A stretch of DNA of 64,000 bases from Isoetes taiwanensis (lineage: Eukaryota; Streptophyta; Lycopodiopsida; Isoetales; Isoetaceae), in NCBI GenBank assembly GCA_021234155.1, contig JAJEKV010000011.1, positions 7,921,132 through 7,985,131 of the forward strand, read 5' to 3'. Position numbers and translations under genes: made by a program. The notes beneath the pieces were generated by a model. That model worked only from the letters and a program-made list of their open reading frames with translations, had not been told where the DNA came from and made no database searches. This document shows positions 23,200-34,359 of the stretch, in pieces (the first letter of the stretch is position 1; every line of letters begins with the position of its first letter).

Positions 23200-23631
23200 T
23201 ACAATAGATATTATGCATGACGGTTGTTCTGACGAATATAGAAAAATAGTCAGCATAATAGTCAAAGAATTAGTCAGGCTAATCATTAACATGTTCGTCA
23301 TATAAATAGTCAGACATTTGGTCAGAAAGTTAGTCAGCCTATTAGTCAAACAATTAGTCAGCCAAATCGTCATGGACCATTCGTCAAACTATAAGTCACA
23401 TTATTAGTCACATTATTAGTCAACTCATTAGTCAAGGTACACGTCAGTTTGGACGTCAAAAAATTCGTCAGATGCATATTAGTCAGTGTAATAGCCAGAT
23501 TTTTCGTTAGAGCCAAGCGTCAGCTTGTTAGTCAGATCAACCGTCACTTTAATCGTCAAATATACATTTGACAAATAGTTTTGGACCCTCTGACGATTTT
23601 TCTGACGTTTAGTAGTCATTCTCTTGTAGTG
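23200..23631 (+). repeat. CACTA subterminal array and right terminus (copy B)
   Basis: Same array of GTCAG/CGTCA words as 2010-2444, nearly base for base, ending in the terminal inverted repeat. Confidence 0.82.
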
Positions 23632-25031
23632 TCAAGTGAAGATGATTTCATAAATGCAAAGGAAGATGACGATTTGGAAATGGATGGGCCTGCATTAAAA
23701 GTGAGTGAAGATGATGATGAGACTGGCTTCAAGCCCATCGTGCCACTATGGAAATTAGATCGCAGCGTACTTCTGGGAAATGTGCTTCATAAACTACCAC
23801 TTTATGAGCATCAGAGAGGACCAGCCTTGGAAGGTACAAAGAAGCTATCTTCTTTTGGTTGTTCAAATGTTTAGGCCTGGAAAAGAGGTAACAGTTGATG
23901 AGAGGGTTATTCCTTCAAGGAATAATCTCAACCCTGTACAAATCTATAACCCAAAGAAACCACATAAGTTTGGAGCTCAATTATGGACGCCATGCGAATC
24001 TTTATCCAGGTTATTGCTTGCAATTCTCCATCTATGACAAGGTTGAGCAAAAAGAGGGGTCGTGATTTTATGCCGCGGTCTCAAATTGTATCCAAGTTAC
24101 ATTCTCGTGGGCATCATGTTTTTTATCGCTATTTCACTAGCAAGAAGCTTCTTGATTGGCTTTCCTCCGAAGGTGTCAAGGTGGTCGTGGGGGTACGGTG
24201 AAAAGTAGCTGCTATAAGATGTTCCCATTGAAAGAGCTGAAATTATCATCAAGCAAAAGAGAGAATGTTCCAAGAGGTGCATTATAATTTGCCTATTTGC
24301 GAAAGATCCTGGAAATTGTAGTTTGTGCATGGCAAGATAAGGATGAGATACTATTCACATCCAATTGCATTGGTGTGGAACAAACGCAGTTGAAGAGATT
24401 GGTCAAACCGCAAAGAGAGAAGAAGTTTGTGCTCCCGAGATAGCAAAGAAGATATAATAGGCATAAAATTTGGATGTGATGTTCATGATAGAATGTGTTT
24501 GGCTTCAAATTACAGCTTAGAGAGGGAAATGGTTCAATGGAAGTGGTGACATGTCTTATTTTGGGGATTGCTAGACTCTGTTCTAACCAATGCTTACATA
24601 ATATTCAAGCATTGGAATCAGATAATTCACATTATCAATTCCTTATATAATTGCAATGCCAACTTGTTGAGAATACTTTGAATGGAGGACTGCGGACACG
24701 CAACTCCTTTGCCTCATGTACCCGGGTTCACAATACAAATTATAAAAGTGAAGGAGAGCCTGAGAGTTTGTGTAGTGCATGCTTTGCAGTATATTAGAAA
24801 AATGCAATGGTGTAGTCCATGATTCTCGCCAAGGCAAGAAGAAACGCTTTTTGTGAAGATTGCAAAGTTTATGTATGCCCTGGAGCTTGTGATAGGTTTC
24901 TACATTCAGAGGGATGGTATAAGTTGGAATCAAATAAGAGAGCTTTGAAACATATGAAAGCTACAACCAGGTCTGCACATGGTATTTCTAGTGCAGCTCA
25001 TTTATTTGTTGTGATGTACAGAAAAATGTAA
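23632..25031 (+). pseudogene. piggyBac-type transposase, catalytic and C-terminal part, copy B
   Basis: Acidic sequence continues from the AT-hook exon (SSEDDFINAKEDDDLEMD), then KPIVPLWKLDRS. The DDE region follows (VDERVIPS, KPHKFGAQLWTP, GHHVFYRYFTSKKLLDWL) and then the cysteine-rich tail (FCEDCKVYVCPGACDRFLH) ending at 25031. The frame breaks at about 23865, 24030, 24180, 24290, 24450 and 24780, mostly by 1-3 base indels different from those in copy A. Not functional as read. Confidence 0.85.
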
Positions 25032-25244
25032 TCTCCAACACTAGTACATGCTGATTTAGTACATGCATAATCTCCACAACCAGGTTTGCAAATTGTATCT
25101 TGTTATAAGCTATTGAATATATAACAGGTTCAAACTTATTGTGAAACATTTTGGATCGGCATCTGTATCAGAAAACATTTTGATGATGATCAGATTTAAA
25201 AAGAACAGGAAGGCGGCATTGATAGATACAGGGGAAGCCGTACT

Positions 25245-26867
25245 GCCGGATTGAGACTGTGGCTATTGATTGTGCTTAGACAGCCTAAAGTCTTAGACCT
25301 ATATCTTGAATATTGTCGGGATGATAAATCTTGAAATAAGGAAATTGTTGCACCTTTGCATAATGAGTTATATTGATGGTTCTGCTAGTCTCCTATAGTT
25401 GAAATTCAAGTGTAAGCATTGTCAAGTACATTCTTGATATATAGGTTTAACTCCAACAAATATAAGGTGTCATTCCATGCATAAAAGGGAATTTTTGTTG
25501 TGTAAAAAATTGGCTCGAGAATATTTCGTCTTTGGAATGGCATTTCGGGCCCAAATAAATAGGGGACCCAATTAGGTCCCAATGACCTTCATCTTTTCAT
25601 GGATTTTTATTTGAAAATAATTTTCACTTTGTGGATTTGGGATTTAGCCAAAGTCAAGTAAATGTTCATATTTATTTGTTTGACATTTTGTAATTCATAA
25701 AAGGTCTACAATCCACCTACACAAAGCAAACATCTAAATTTGATGATTTTTCATTCCATGATTCTCAAAATGGAATGAAAATATCAAGGAGACATTATTT
25801 TTCCATGAACATTGATGTTACATAACACATATCCTTGAAGTTATGCTTGATTTCTTCAAAAACTTCAGTAGTTAGGAATAATCAAAGTTCTGGTCATTGA
25901 GAGACCCAGTTGGGTCTCTAAGAGATTTCCGGGACATAAACTTCTAGGAATTATTTCTCTATAATTACACCATAGTTTTTTCTAAGAGTTTCTTTGTTGA
26001 ATTTCTCATCTTGTGTTCCACAAGATGTATGGATTGTAATTTATAGGAAAAATCATACTTGTAAACTAACATAAGAAATGTTAAACATTGTCATAACAGT
26101 TTCGACCCCCTTGCACTCAACATATACATACTACTTGGTAACAAGAGCTTTACAATTTTACACAATTTTGCCTTGTATATACAGTTCCAAACAACAACAT
26201 AGCTGAAGGGTTTGGACAAATTCTTGATCTTGGAGCTATAATAGAATTTCAAAAGAACTATACTTAAAGACCTGTTCGGGTTCATCAACCTACAACTCTA
26301 GTGTTAATGAGATTGCAGTTAAGTGTTGAAGAACATGGACTACAAGTAGGAGATATTAAAAGGAAAAATAGACAAAATTGGCATGCTGTCCAAAGAATTG
26401 CAGCTGGAGAAGTTCAAGTCTATTTAAGGAAATTGAGAAGTGACACAGATGCTCCACAAATTCAAACCTTAGGAACTTAAACATATCTCCACATAGTATC
26501 ACTACACATTGATATATTCTTGTCACCCCACATGAAGTTAAGGTTATGGATCAGGACAGCTTTGACTGTGTCTTTCTTTTTCAGGTCTGATATCAATTTC
26601 ATGGAGATATTATTTTTGCTTTTGCTTGTTGGCAAATATATTATTTTGCTCGTGTTGTTATGCCCTAGGCTTTGGAGATTGTGGATTGTTAATCATGGTA
26701 CCTACTCTCTTGGGATGAAACATTCATGGATATTAAATTATGTCATTTTGTTGTCCTATTGTTTAAATTCGTTTTTTTCGGGGTTCCAAAAACTTTTTGG
26801 ATTTTTTTCTAAGATATTTTCCCTAAGGTTTGAAGGGTTTTGGCAGCCGGAAGACATTCTCGATATT
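25245..26867. other. Downstream part of duplicated segment (copy B), no gene recognised
   Basis: Matches 14137-15737. Position 25241 is the empty target site of the 10.1-kb transposon. Confidence 0.6.
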
Positions 26868-28012
26868 CCAAAAATTTAGAAAGCATTTTCTACGGTTTTA
26901 ATGGCTTCGATTTTGGCCGAATATAGGGTTTTTTTTAGCTTTCATCTATGCTCTGTCCTGGAAGCCACTGTCACTAAGGTTAGGGTTCGTGATATTATGT
27001 TCCTGATTTTTATCTAGAGCAATAGCCTGCGGCATGGATGCATTCAAGCTAATAATCTAGAGGTAGAAGTATAGTTTTATTATGGTGAATATGCATGGAT
27101 TGTAGATCAGTTTTCTTGCAGTGCTGACTCTGGCATGGGAGCTTCTGCGCTCTTCCACAACCACGGCCACCGTGATCACATACTCCTTTTAGCCCTCTTG
27201 GAAAGGATCTCAGGCTGCTGTGCGGTGCTGGATATGGAGCAGTATCGAAATTTGGACATATGAAGGGCCTGGCAACTTCCTAGCCAGCCAAAGAGGTAAA
27301 TAAATAAGACATTTTCTTTTGCTTTTTTCTAGCAGTAGTGTCTAATTTAAAGTAATGCTTTAAGGATGCACATGTAACAAATTTGTAGGATCATTTCTCT
27401 ACTATGCTTTTCTTCATTATGCTGTTAAATTGGTAAACAGAGATATGTGTAGCCAGCGATGAGCACAAAGGTCTCTGCTCGGGCTCTTTAACACAATATT
27501 TATTATACAAGCCCTTTTGATTATGGTGGCAATGGAAATGGAATAACTGCTTGACCTTTTTAATACATCTCTAAATGGATGCAAGGGAAGTTCTATATAC
27601 ATGTGAATGCATCTAATGCTTGAGTTGATGTTGTGGATAATGCTCCGGACAATATAGATCTCTTTATTTTAAACCTATTTGTATGTTCTACAATATATTA
27701 ATTGCACAAGTGAATCCATGCAGATCTTATTGAAGGAATAAAGCATATCAACGGGTTCCAGCCCTGATTTTTATAATTTACCAATATTATTATTTATATG
27801 AAGGATCTATATGCAAGCTCTCTCCGATCAGATAAATTCCATGTTTGCAACAAAAATTGGACAGTGGTATGTGGCAAGGAGCTATGTTGAGATATTCTTG
27901 CTGTTTAGTTTTTTCAAACATCATCAACTATTTGATAATGTAAATAACATCTTTGTTGATTCACATGCATTGCCATGGCAGGAAGGAAGGAAGGAATGCT
28001 CCAAATTGTGAA
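26868..28012. other. Unique AT-rich sequence, no gene recognised
   Basis: No coding motif or repeat was found apart from the start of a GGAA microsatellite at the right edge. Confidence 0.4.
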
Positions 28013-28071
28013 GGAAGGCAGGAAGGAAGGAAGGAAGGAAGGAAGGAAGGAAGGAAGGAAGGAAGGAAGGA
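28013..28071 (+). repeat. GGAA microsatellite
   Basis: About 13 GGAA units, preceded by interrupted GGAAGG at 27981-28012. It replaces the left terminal sequence of the adjacent two-module element. Confidence 0.9.
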
Positions 28072-28251
28072 AACGACAAAAACCTCCCGATAGATAGGCT
28101 TCTCATTCATCTCAGCAGATTTTCTACAATGGTGGATAGTGGGTAGCCGCGCACATGCGAACTACCCATGAAAAAAATAAAGGGAACGTCCAATTATACA
28201 ACTTGGACCCCATGAAATACAATGCTAATAGATGTTTGTTTGTGTACCTGC

Positions 28252-28327
28252 CGAAAGCTTATCACCGGGATTAAAAAACCCCGTCCTTTCGGATTTTCGA
28301 GGAAAAACCCTAGTGATAAGCCTTCGA
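28252..28327 (-). promoter_or_regulatory. ENE-like stem-loop, copy 1
   Basis: In minus-strand RNA sense: an outer stem GCUUAUCAC/GUGAUAAGC, then GGG, U5, CCUCG, an apical UCC-GAAA-GGA hairpin, CGGGG, U6, AAUCCC. Two U-tracts face each other between GC-rich helices. This is the arrangement of ENE elements that clamp poly(A) in a triple helix. ENEs are known from viral and cellular nuclear RNAs and from plant and fungal transposon RNAs. Confidence 0.75.
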
Positions 28328-28628
28328 TAAGGGGCTTGGACAAATGTAAGGATGAGAATTCGCTCCCAAAATACCCACGAATGGAGAAGTCGAAGCTGCC
28401 GCCGCTTGCCAACCTGTACCTGCACAACACCAACACAAGAACAAATGTGACAAAACAAACCTCCCAAAGTGGAGGGGCTGATCACGCATGCCACGCGACA
28501 ACAAAATAAAAACCTCTTCAAATAGAGGGGCTGGTCACGCGCGCCAGGCGACAAATACATTAAACAATTAAGGGGAGGAGGGTGAGTTTCAAAGAAAAGA
28601 GAATAGGGTACTGTTGAGAGAGAAGAGA

Positions 28629-28705
28629 GAGCGCCGATGAGACGTTGATGAAGAACCCCGCTATATTGAGCGCCGATGAGACGTTGATGAAGAACCCCGC
28701 CTAAT
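28629..28705. repeat. 39-bp direct duplication inside module A
   Basis: GCGCCGATGAGACGTTGATG and the following AAGAACCCCGC-type sequence occur twice with a 39-bp period (28631 and 28670). Other copies of the element have it once. Confidence 0.85.
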
Positions 28706-28755
28706 ATAGCGATCTCCCAGAGAAGGCATGCATGCATGCAAGACATGCATGCTCG

Positions 28756-28808
28756 CTCCTTCTAGAATGTCGATCCGAGGGCTCGGATCGATGGCATTCT
28801 AGAAGGAG
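28756..28808. other. Compound hairpin at the module junction, copy 1
   Basis: A 14-bp perfect stem, CTCCTTCTAGAATG with CATTCTAGAAGGAG, encloses a second stem, CGATCCGAG/CTCGGATCG, with ATGG on its 3' side. The module boundary falls after ATGGC (28794). The inner stem recurs at the right end of module B (29136-29155). Confidence 0.85.
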
Positions 28809-28959
28809 CTCGCATGAAAACGACAAAAACCTCCCGAATAGAAGAGAACTTCCATATCAAAACGAGATCGAGGACGAAGGTCAAAAGATTATGGCTAAAG
28901 AAGAGGCAAGGCCGAGAAAGGACATGCCACAGCATGAAAGAAACGCCAAACTGGTCAAT

Positions 28960-28990
28960 CCAAGCAAGGAGAAGACCCTCCCTTGCATGG
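28960..28990. other. Module B hairpin, copy 1
   Basis: CCAAGCAAGG and CCTTGCATGG pair around the conserved loop AGAAGACCCT. The same loop with different stems is at 34546-34576 and 45975-46007. Confidence 0.7.
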
Positions 28991-29390
28991 TTTCAAAGAA
29001 AAGAGAATAGGGTACTGCTGAGAGAGAAGAGAAAGCGCCGATGAGACGTTGATGAAGAACCCCGCCTAATATAGCGATCTCCCAGAGAAGGCATGCATGC
29101 ATGCAAGACATGCATGCTCGCTCCTTCTAGAATGTCGATCCGAGGGCTCGGATCGATGGCATACATCTCTGTGCATTCCATTCCTTCACCTATTGCCATT
29201 CAAATAGAGGAAACTCAATTTGCTCACAATCATCATAACCTACTTAATCAAAATAAACTCATGAGTAATGCTAATTACCACTTCTACCCTCGAAATCAGA
29301 CATTACTTATAGTTGATGCAATCCAAATTACAACTATTGTTGCTTCCACATTACATATAAATTTATATAGAAGAGGCCAAGGAAGATGCA

Positions 29391-30342
29391 GAATCCAAGG
29401 GTACCCAAAGAAAGGGCGATGAGGCTACCATACACCTGCTAGGGTCCAATGAAAAGAGAACCTTGACCACCTTCCAGGCCTTGAGGAGACCTTTAAGAAA
29501 AGGCGAAGCGTGAGGGAATGGCCGCAAATCCTCAAACAGAGCCCACGGCAACTGAGCCAGAATTGCTGGCTTCCTAAACACAATAGAGTGGCGTAGCGAC
29601 TGTGCCAACAGAGCCAATCCTGGGGATTGTTGCTCCTGCAACAACTGCCAGATGAATTTCGACACCAGAACCTTCGTGTGCAAGGACACATCAAGCATAC
29701 CTAAGCCCCCCGCCTCTCTGGGACGCACACACTTCCACCATGCCAGTAGCCCCCTCCTCATTTCCTCCCCAAACAAAATTGCGAATGGTGTCATCCAACT
29801 CCTTAACCACACTTTCTGGCGCAAGTATGCAGGAGGCTGCGTAAACATGAGTGCTACAGAGCACTGACTTGGCTATCAGAATCCTACCAGCCATGATGAG
29901 TTTACTCCCCCTCCACCAGTTTAGATGCTGCTTAAGATTCTGTAATGTCTCCGCCCAAATTGCCCTAGCATTAATGTCAAAGCCAAATGGTATGCCTAAC
30001 AGTTTGGCAGCTGTGTGTGGCGGTGTAAGAGCCCAGGGAAAGTAACTCAACCACGCAGGAGGAGGTTCCTCAAGTACCCACATGGCCGAGCACTTCGACC
30101 AGTTAAGCAAGCACCCTGAAGCTAAAAAAAAGGCATCCAAAATATTCTTGGCTGCCTGGAGATTGGACTCATCTGCATGAAGAAAGAGGAATGTATCATC
30201 CGCAAATTGATTGCAAACCTGTTGCGACCCATCATCCATGTGGAGACCTTGCACCACATTGTCAGCAACTGCCACCTGAAAAAGCTGCGAGAGAGCTTCT
30301 GCCACTATAGTGAACAGGAAGGGGGCTGAACAGGAAGGGGGC
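29391..30342 (-). pseudogene. LINE reverse transcriptase, inverted fragment
   Basis: The minus strand reads APFLFTIVAEALSQLF, then NQFADDTFLFL (the FADD form of the catalytic YxDD box), then LGIPFGFDI, LNWWRGSKLIMAGR, FVWGG, WWKCVRPREAGGLG and FPHASPFLKGLL. These belong to reverse-transcriptase motifs 4 to 7 and the thumb/linker of an L1-like plant LINE. One frame change near 29770 splits it. Its upstream part is absent (5' truncated). Confidence 0.88.
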
Positions 30343-31186
30343 CTCTTCCCTACACCCAGGTACTCAGCGCCGATGGATTGCTGCAGGGATAACATCCATC
30401 CGTGACTGGTATTGGGAGGGTCATATGGCGCTGTGGGAGTTTTTTAGGGATCGATTTGGCCTTCGGTGCTGGGACATTCAGACTTGGGCCAGAATTGCGA
30501 ATGCTATTCCATTGCAGTTGTCTTCTCAAGTCAATCGCGTTTGGAAGTCGCATAGTGGACTTGATGCATCTCAGTTTGTAGCATCGGCTTATGGGCTTCT
30601 AGCGCTTCAGGACACATTGCCACCTTCGGATAAGTGGTCACTTAAGCTTCCAGGGAGTAAGTGGCCCGCCATGTGGAAGTGGGCGTGGAATACATTGCCT
30701 CCTCCTAAAATCCGTACCCTTCTATGGCAAATCTTGCACCGTAGCCTCAGTGTGAATGTCCGAGTACACAGGTTCAAGCCTCAGGTAGCGGAAACATGCC
30801 CTCTATGTGGGAGGCGCCGAGAGACCATTGAGCACTGCTTTGTCCTATGCACAGAGGTAGGGGCAGCTTGGTCCTGGGTGAGAGCCCTCTTTGGGTCTTC
30901 ACTATGCAGTCAAAAGCTTCTCATGGGAGTCTTTCCTAACAGTTTGGTCGATGTGGCCACAAAGAAGCGTTCCATTTATGCAGAGCTTGGCTTCTGTGGT
31001 TGATTTGGAAAAGACGGAGAGCGAAGGTCTTCCAGAATGCAGTGCTTAGCCCTTTTCGGTTGGTTCCGATCTTGAGGCATAAGTTGTGGCAGGCTTACCA
31101 AGTCTCAAGCTTGTCTGGCACAGTTAAGCGGGAAATTTGGTCGACATTCCTACAGATTGTGAATCATGATGGGCACTTCATTTCTT
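30343..31186 (+). pseudogene. LINE ORF2 C-terminal end with zinc-binding RVT region
   Basis: The frame reads DWYWEGHMALWEFF, then KWAWNTLPPPKIRTLLWQIL, then CPLCGRRRETIEHCFVLC, the zinc-finger-like segment that follows the reverse transcriptase in plant LINEs. Then comes LWLIWKRRRAKVFQNA near the end, with one frameshift at about 31000. A poly(A) run follows at 31250. Confidence 0.88.
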
Positions 31187-31279
31187 AGCACCACACTTAT
31201 AATTGTACTTGGTCACATTCTAGTGGTTTAATATATTCCTATATTCTTCAAAAAAAAAAAAACATATAAATTTCTATAG

Positions 31280-31990
31280 GTTGCTAAAGCCTACCAATGC
31301 TTCACAATAAAATCATTTCGATAGAACTATCTCATTTCTACAGTTCATTATTTGAGACCAAATCCATAACTTTTTGCACAATGGTTCTTTATCCTTATCA
31401 ACGAATCTTAAAAGCTTTCTCTATACCATCCTTGCCCCCTCCAAGGCACATTGTTTACTCTAACCAACAAATAAAGCAACCATCTCTTCAAATTGTTGTT
31501 AAAGCACCATAACTAGTGAGAACCACTGTAGCAATGCTTATGAGAATTTTTTTCTTTAATATTGGAGGAGAAGTAAGGAATGGGAGATCTGGTGCAAATC
31601 TGATCGAGATTGCAAGTGCTCTAAACAAAGTGGTACAATTTCAAGATTTGTTATTTCCTAAAGCTCATGCAAAATAGGAAAATATCTGGCAAGACAAACG
31701 CAAATTAGCGGAAGATGGGAAGGACATAACACATGACTTATCTGATTACAGTGAAGTGAGCACAAATGCAAAAGTGATAATTGCATTATAGGAGTTATAC
31801 AAGCAGGTAGATCTAGTGAGCAAGGAAACGTGGTGGAACACACCATGGTTGTTGGAGGACTATTTTCATTCAAACTATTACAAACACCTAGATTGTTGTC
31901 AAATAGAGGATGATTAGATCTTTTAGAAGATAATGACGATCATATTCCAGATCACAAAAGGTCTTGTGACAACGAGCAACTTGATGAGGA
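31280..31990. other. AT-rich sequence, no gene recognised
   Basis: Only short frames. A decayed upstream part of the next frame may lie at 31560-31910 (fragments such as EELYKQVDLVSKETWWN on the + strand). Confidence 0.4.
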
Positions 31991-31994
31991 GTTT

Positions 31995-32381
31995 GTGGCA
32001 GAGTTGAAGATGAGGCATGTCTTTGATGAGATGCTAGATAAGGAGGAATCAGAAAGAGATATGCAAGTTGAAAGAACAATGCAGATTGATGACAAGAAGG
32101 TATACAAGGCAACCTTAGTCAGTCACCTTAACGGAAATCCTTGCCTTTCAAAGGACATGTTGAATAGATTAAGGAGTTATCTATGCTTTAATGAACAAGA
32201 CAGATATATCAATGCCGCAACATCACTTGGAATTGGCTCTAATTGTGCAGTGTACTTTGAAGTAGAAAAAGACAAAGACAAGGTTCTAAAATGTAAACAT
32301 GGAACTTATAATGGGAAGAAAACATTTCTTTGGTACTTGGGCAGAGTCTTAAGCATTAGAAGAAAGGATGGTAAAGGTTAA
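31995..32381 (+). CDS. Unidentified ORF fragment, 128 codons
   Basis: The frame encodes a hydrophilic N-terminus (MRHVFDEMLDKEESERDM), then VDDKKVYKATLVSHLNGNP-like sequence with LSKDMLNRLRSYL, and a GSNCAVYFEVEK segment near the end. The composition and an upstream broken continuation suggest a decayed transposon-encoded protein. I cannot name the family. There is no start context of note and no polyadenylation signal. Confidence 0.4.
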   Translation: MAELKMRHVFDEMLDKEESERDMQVERTMQIDDKKVYKATLVSHLNGNPCLSKDMLNRLRSYLCFNEQDRYINAATSLGIGSNCAVYFEVEKDKDKVLKCKHGTYNGKKTFLWYLGRVLSIRRKDGKG

Positions 32382-33744
32382 AAGGAAAGTAGGGAGTCTA
32401 TTGACTTGGCGAATCGTCCATTTTATCCTGTGTAGGTGAATTTAGCCTCGTATAATGAACACACGGAAGTCAGATCTTCAACTAATATCTTTGGACTCAA
32501 TTATTTCACTTGCATGCCTTAGAATATAAGTCTGGAATACAAAAGTATTATCAACATGACAATGATAGATCCCAATTTGATGATTTTGTCAAAGGGCAAC
32601 GAAAAAGATTAGTATTTTATAATTGGTTATGTTTTAGTATACTAGATTTTGATTCCTTGCTTTAGTTTATATGGAAAAGAAAGGAAAACAGAAGATTACT
32701 TGACCTTCATATCAAATTTGATGTATGGTAATTGGGTTGCCCTTGCAATGGCAGTTTCATGCCTAATAGTGATGGACTTCCTTAACAATTTTCAGCCTTA
32801 TTGCTGGCATGCAAATACAAAAGTCTTGAACTGAACAAAGGAAAGTGTTGCAAAACTGAACATTTACTAAGTTGCTGAAACTTCTTTGTGAAAGTGCGGT
32901 TGACTCTTTGGTTCAAGAGTTCTTTTGTATCCAAGTTACAAGATATTTATTGCATAACTTGTCTGGTCTATCTATAACTTTGTTTAAACTTTACCTATTT
33001 TCATTTTCGTTGTCATGTAATTGCAGATACAGTAGGTCGAGCTACATCTGGTGATGGAGCACATTAAGCTGCTAAATAGGTTGGCGTTTGCTTGATTCTA
33101 TTTGCTCTATTTATAGGTCGAAATATTTACAAGATTATAAGGCTTTGTTGTTCATAGATTTAAAGCATTACTTATCTATAGAATCATAGGTAGAAGGTCA
33201 TGCCGGATAACAGATGCTTTCGATTTTGTTAGACATTGCGATGCTAATGACATCACATATGCCTAGGACATGTGATTTTCTTGTGCATAAATTTTAAGGA
33301 CGCGGCCATAGCGAAAGGCCATTTCATCTTCAGAATACATTAGTCTTAAAGTTAATGGTATTTACTAGGTCCCATGATATTTCTGATTTGAATCAACACA
33401 TGATCAAATCATTTCAACTCTAATTAACCAGACATCTTAAGAAAGCAACTTGTCGGTCGAAGCCGTTGATTTAAGCTGATAAAGCTGTGAACTATAATGT
33501 GAGCAGGTGTGTGCAGATGAATGCGATGCATTCCGGAATGGTCTAGCAATGCTAGTATGTTTGGTTTAGTCCCAATGCTATAATGAATTGCTCTGTGCCT
33601 TAGCTACAGTAACATTTGATGCTAACCATTGAATATCATATCATTGACGGAAAAGTGTGAACATGTGATCTAATAGAAATTTATATTTTAATGCCAATTA
33701 CAATTATTTTTTTATGGCCATTGCCATTGAACAAATTTGTCTAG
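32382..33744. other. AT-rich sequence, no gene recognised
   Basis: No coding motif, repeat or RNA gene was seen. Confidence 0.4.
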
Positions 33745-33940
33745 ATTCTAGAATGGGACTCGCATGAAACCAACAAACCGCCCGATAGATAGGCTTCTCA
33801 TTCATCTCAGCAGATTTCCTACAATGGTGGATAGTGGGTAGCCGCACATATGCAAACTACCCACGAAAATAAAGGGAAAATCCAATTATATCATTTGGAC
33901 CCCAAAAATACAATGCTAACATATGTTCGGCTGGTGTACC

Positions 33941-34020
33941 TGCCGAAAGCTTATCACCGGGATTAAAAAACCCCGCCTTTTCAGGTTTTCGAGGAAAACC
34001 CTAGTGATAAACCTTCGGCA
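33941..34020 (-). promoter_or_regulatory. ENE-like stem-loop, copy 2
   Basis: In minus-strand sense: a basal stem UGCCGAA/UUCGGCA, then UUAUCAC/GUGAUAA, GGG, U4, CCUCG, an apical CCU-GAAA-AGG, CGGGG, U6, AAUCCC. The basal and apical stems are base-paired although their sequences differ from copies 1 and 3. Confidence 0.75.
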
Positions 34021-34359
34021 AGGGGCTTAGACAAACGCAAGGCAGAGAAATCGCTCCCAAAACCCACGAATGGAGAAGTCGAAACAAATGCCGCTCGCCA
34101 ACCTGTACCTGCACATCACCAACACCACAAAAACAAAACAAAACAAACCTCCCAGAGTGGAGGGGCTGATTACGCGCGTGCCACGCGACAAATATAATAA
34201 ACAAAGAAGGGGGGGAGGGTGGGTTCAAAGAGAAAGAGGTACTGCTGAGAGAGAAGAGGAAGCGCCGATGAGGAGTCGATGTAGAAACGCGTCTAAAATA
34301 GCGAACTCCCAACCAGAATGGGCATGCGCCGCCCGCATGCATGCAAAACATGCATGCTC

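Larger units (their letters stand above)
17336..23631. mobile_element. Full-length CACTA transposon, 6,296 bp, inserted in the piggyBac gene
   Basis: The left end starts CACTACAACAGAATGA at 17336 and the right end is the imperfect reverse complement ending TTGTAGTG at 23631. TCA flanks both sides (17333-17335 and 23632-23634), the 3-bp duplication expected for CACTA elements. Both ends have GTCAG-type subterminal arrays. It carries a captured F-box/kelch gene on the minus strand and a 1.29-kb segment not in copy A. No transposase was found, so it was probably mobilised in trans. Confidence 0.9.
19903..26867. repeat. Segmental duplication, copy B
   Basis: Direct copy of 1-4036 plus 14133-15737. 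Differences from copy A are mostly small and clustered at GC-rich spots, with long identical stretches between. Copy B lacks the 10.1-kb transposon. Confidence 0.9.
28073..29160. mobile_element. Two-module structured non-coding element, copy 1
   Basis: Module A (28073-28794) and module B (28795-29160) lie head to tail. They share their left end (CGCATGAAAACGACAAAAAC) and a right end of about 180 bp. Module A contains the ENE-like hairpin; module B has a different middle with another hairpin. The left end of module B (28795-28816) is the near-exact inverse of sequence at 28747-28769, which is followed by a hairpin and the module end. The first module lacks this left end, replaced by the GGAA run. 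No protein is encoded. The layout (asymmetric inverted ends, 3' hairpin, head-to-tail copies) resembles Helitron2/Helentron-type rolling-circle elements; that is inference. Confidence 0.78.
29371..31261 (+). mobile_element. LINE with 5' inversion (twin priming), 18-bp target duplication
   Basis: The insertion is flanked by an 18-bp duplication beginning ACATATAAATTT (29353-29370 and 31262-31279, one mismatch). It ends in a poly(A) run. The right part (about 30343-31186) encodes the C-terminal end on the + strand. The left part (29391-30342) encodes the preceding reverse-transcriptase part on the - strand. This is the signature of twin priming. About 15-20 codons are missing at the inversion point compared with the LINE at 35963, and a 15-bp direct repeat (30312-30326 and 30328-30342) lies at the junction. 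Confidence 0.92.

Noticed and set aside
28225-28746. 173-codon minus-strand frame in structured element copy 1
   Set aside because: It runs through the ENE-like hairpin and is not conserved in copies 2 and 3, which change by pairing rather than by codon.
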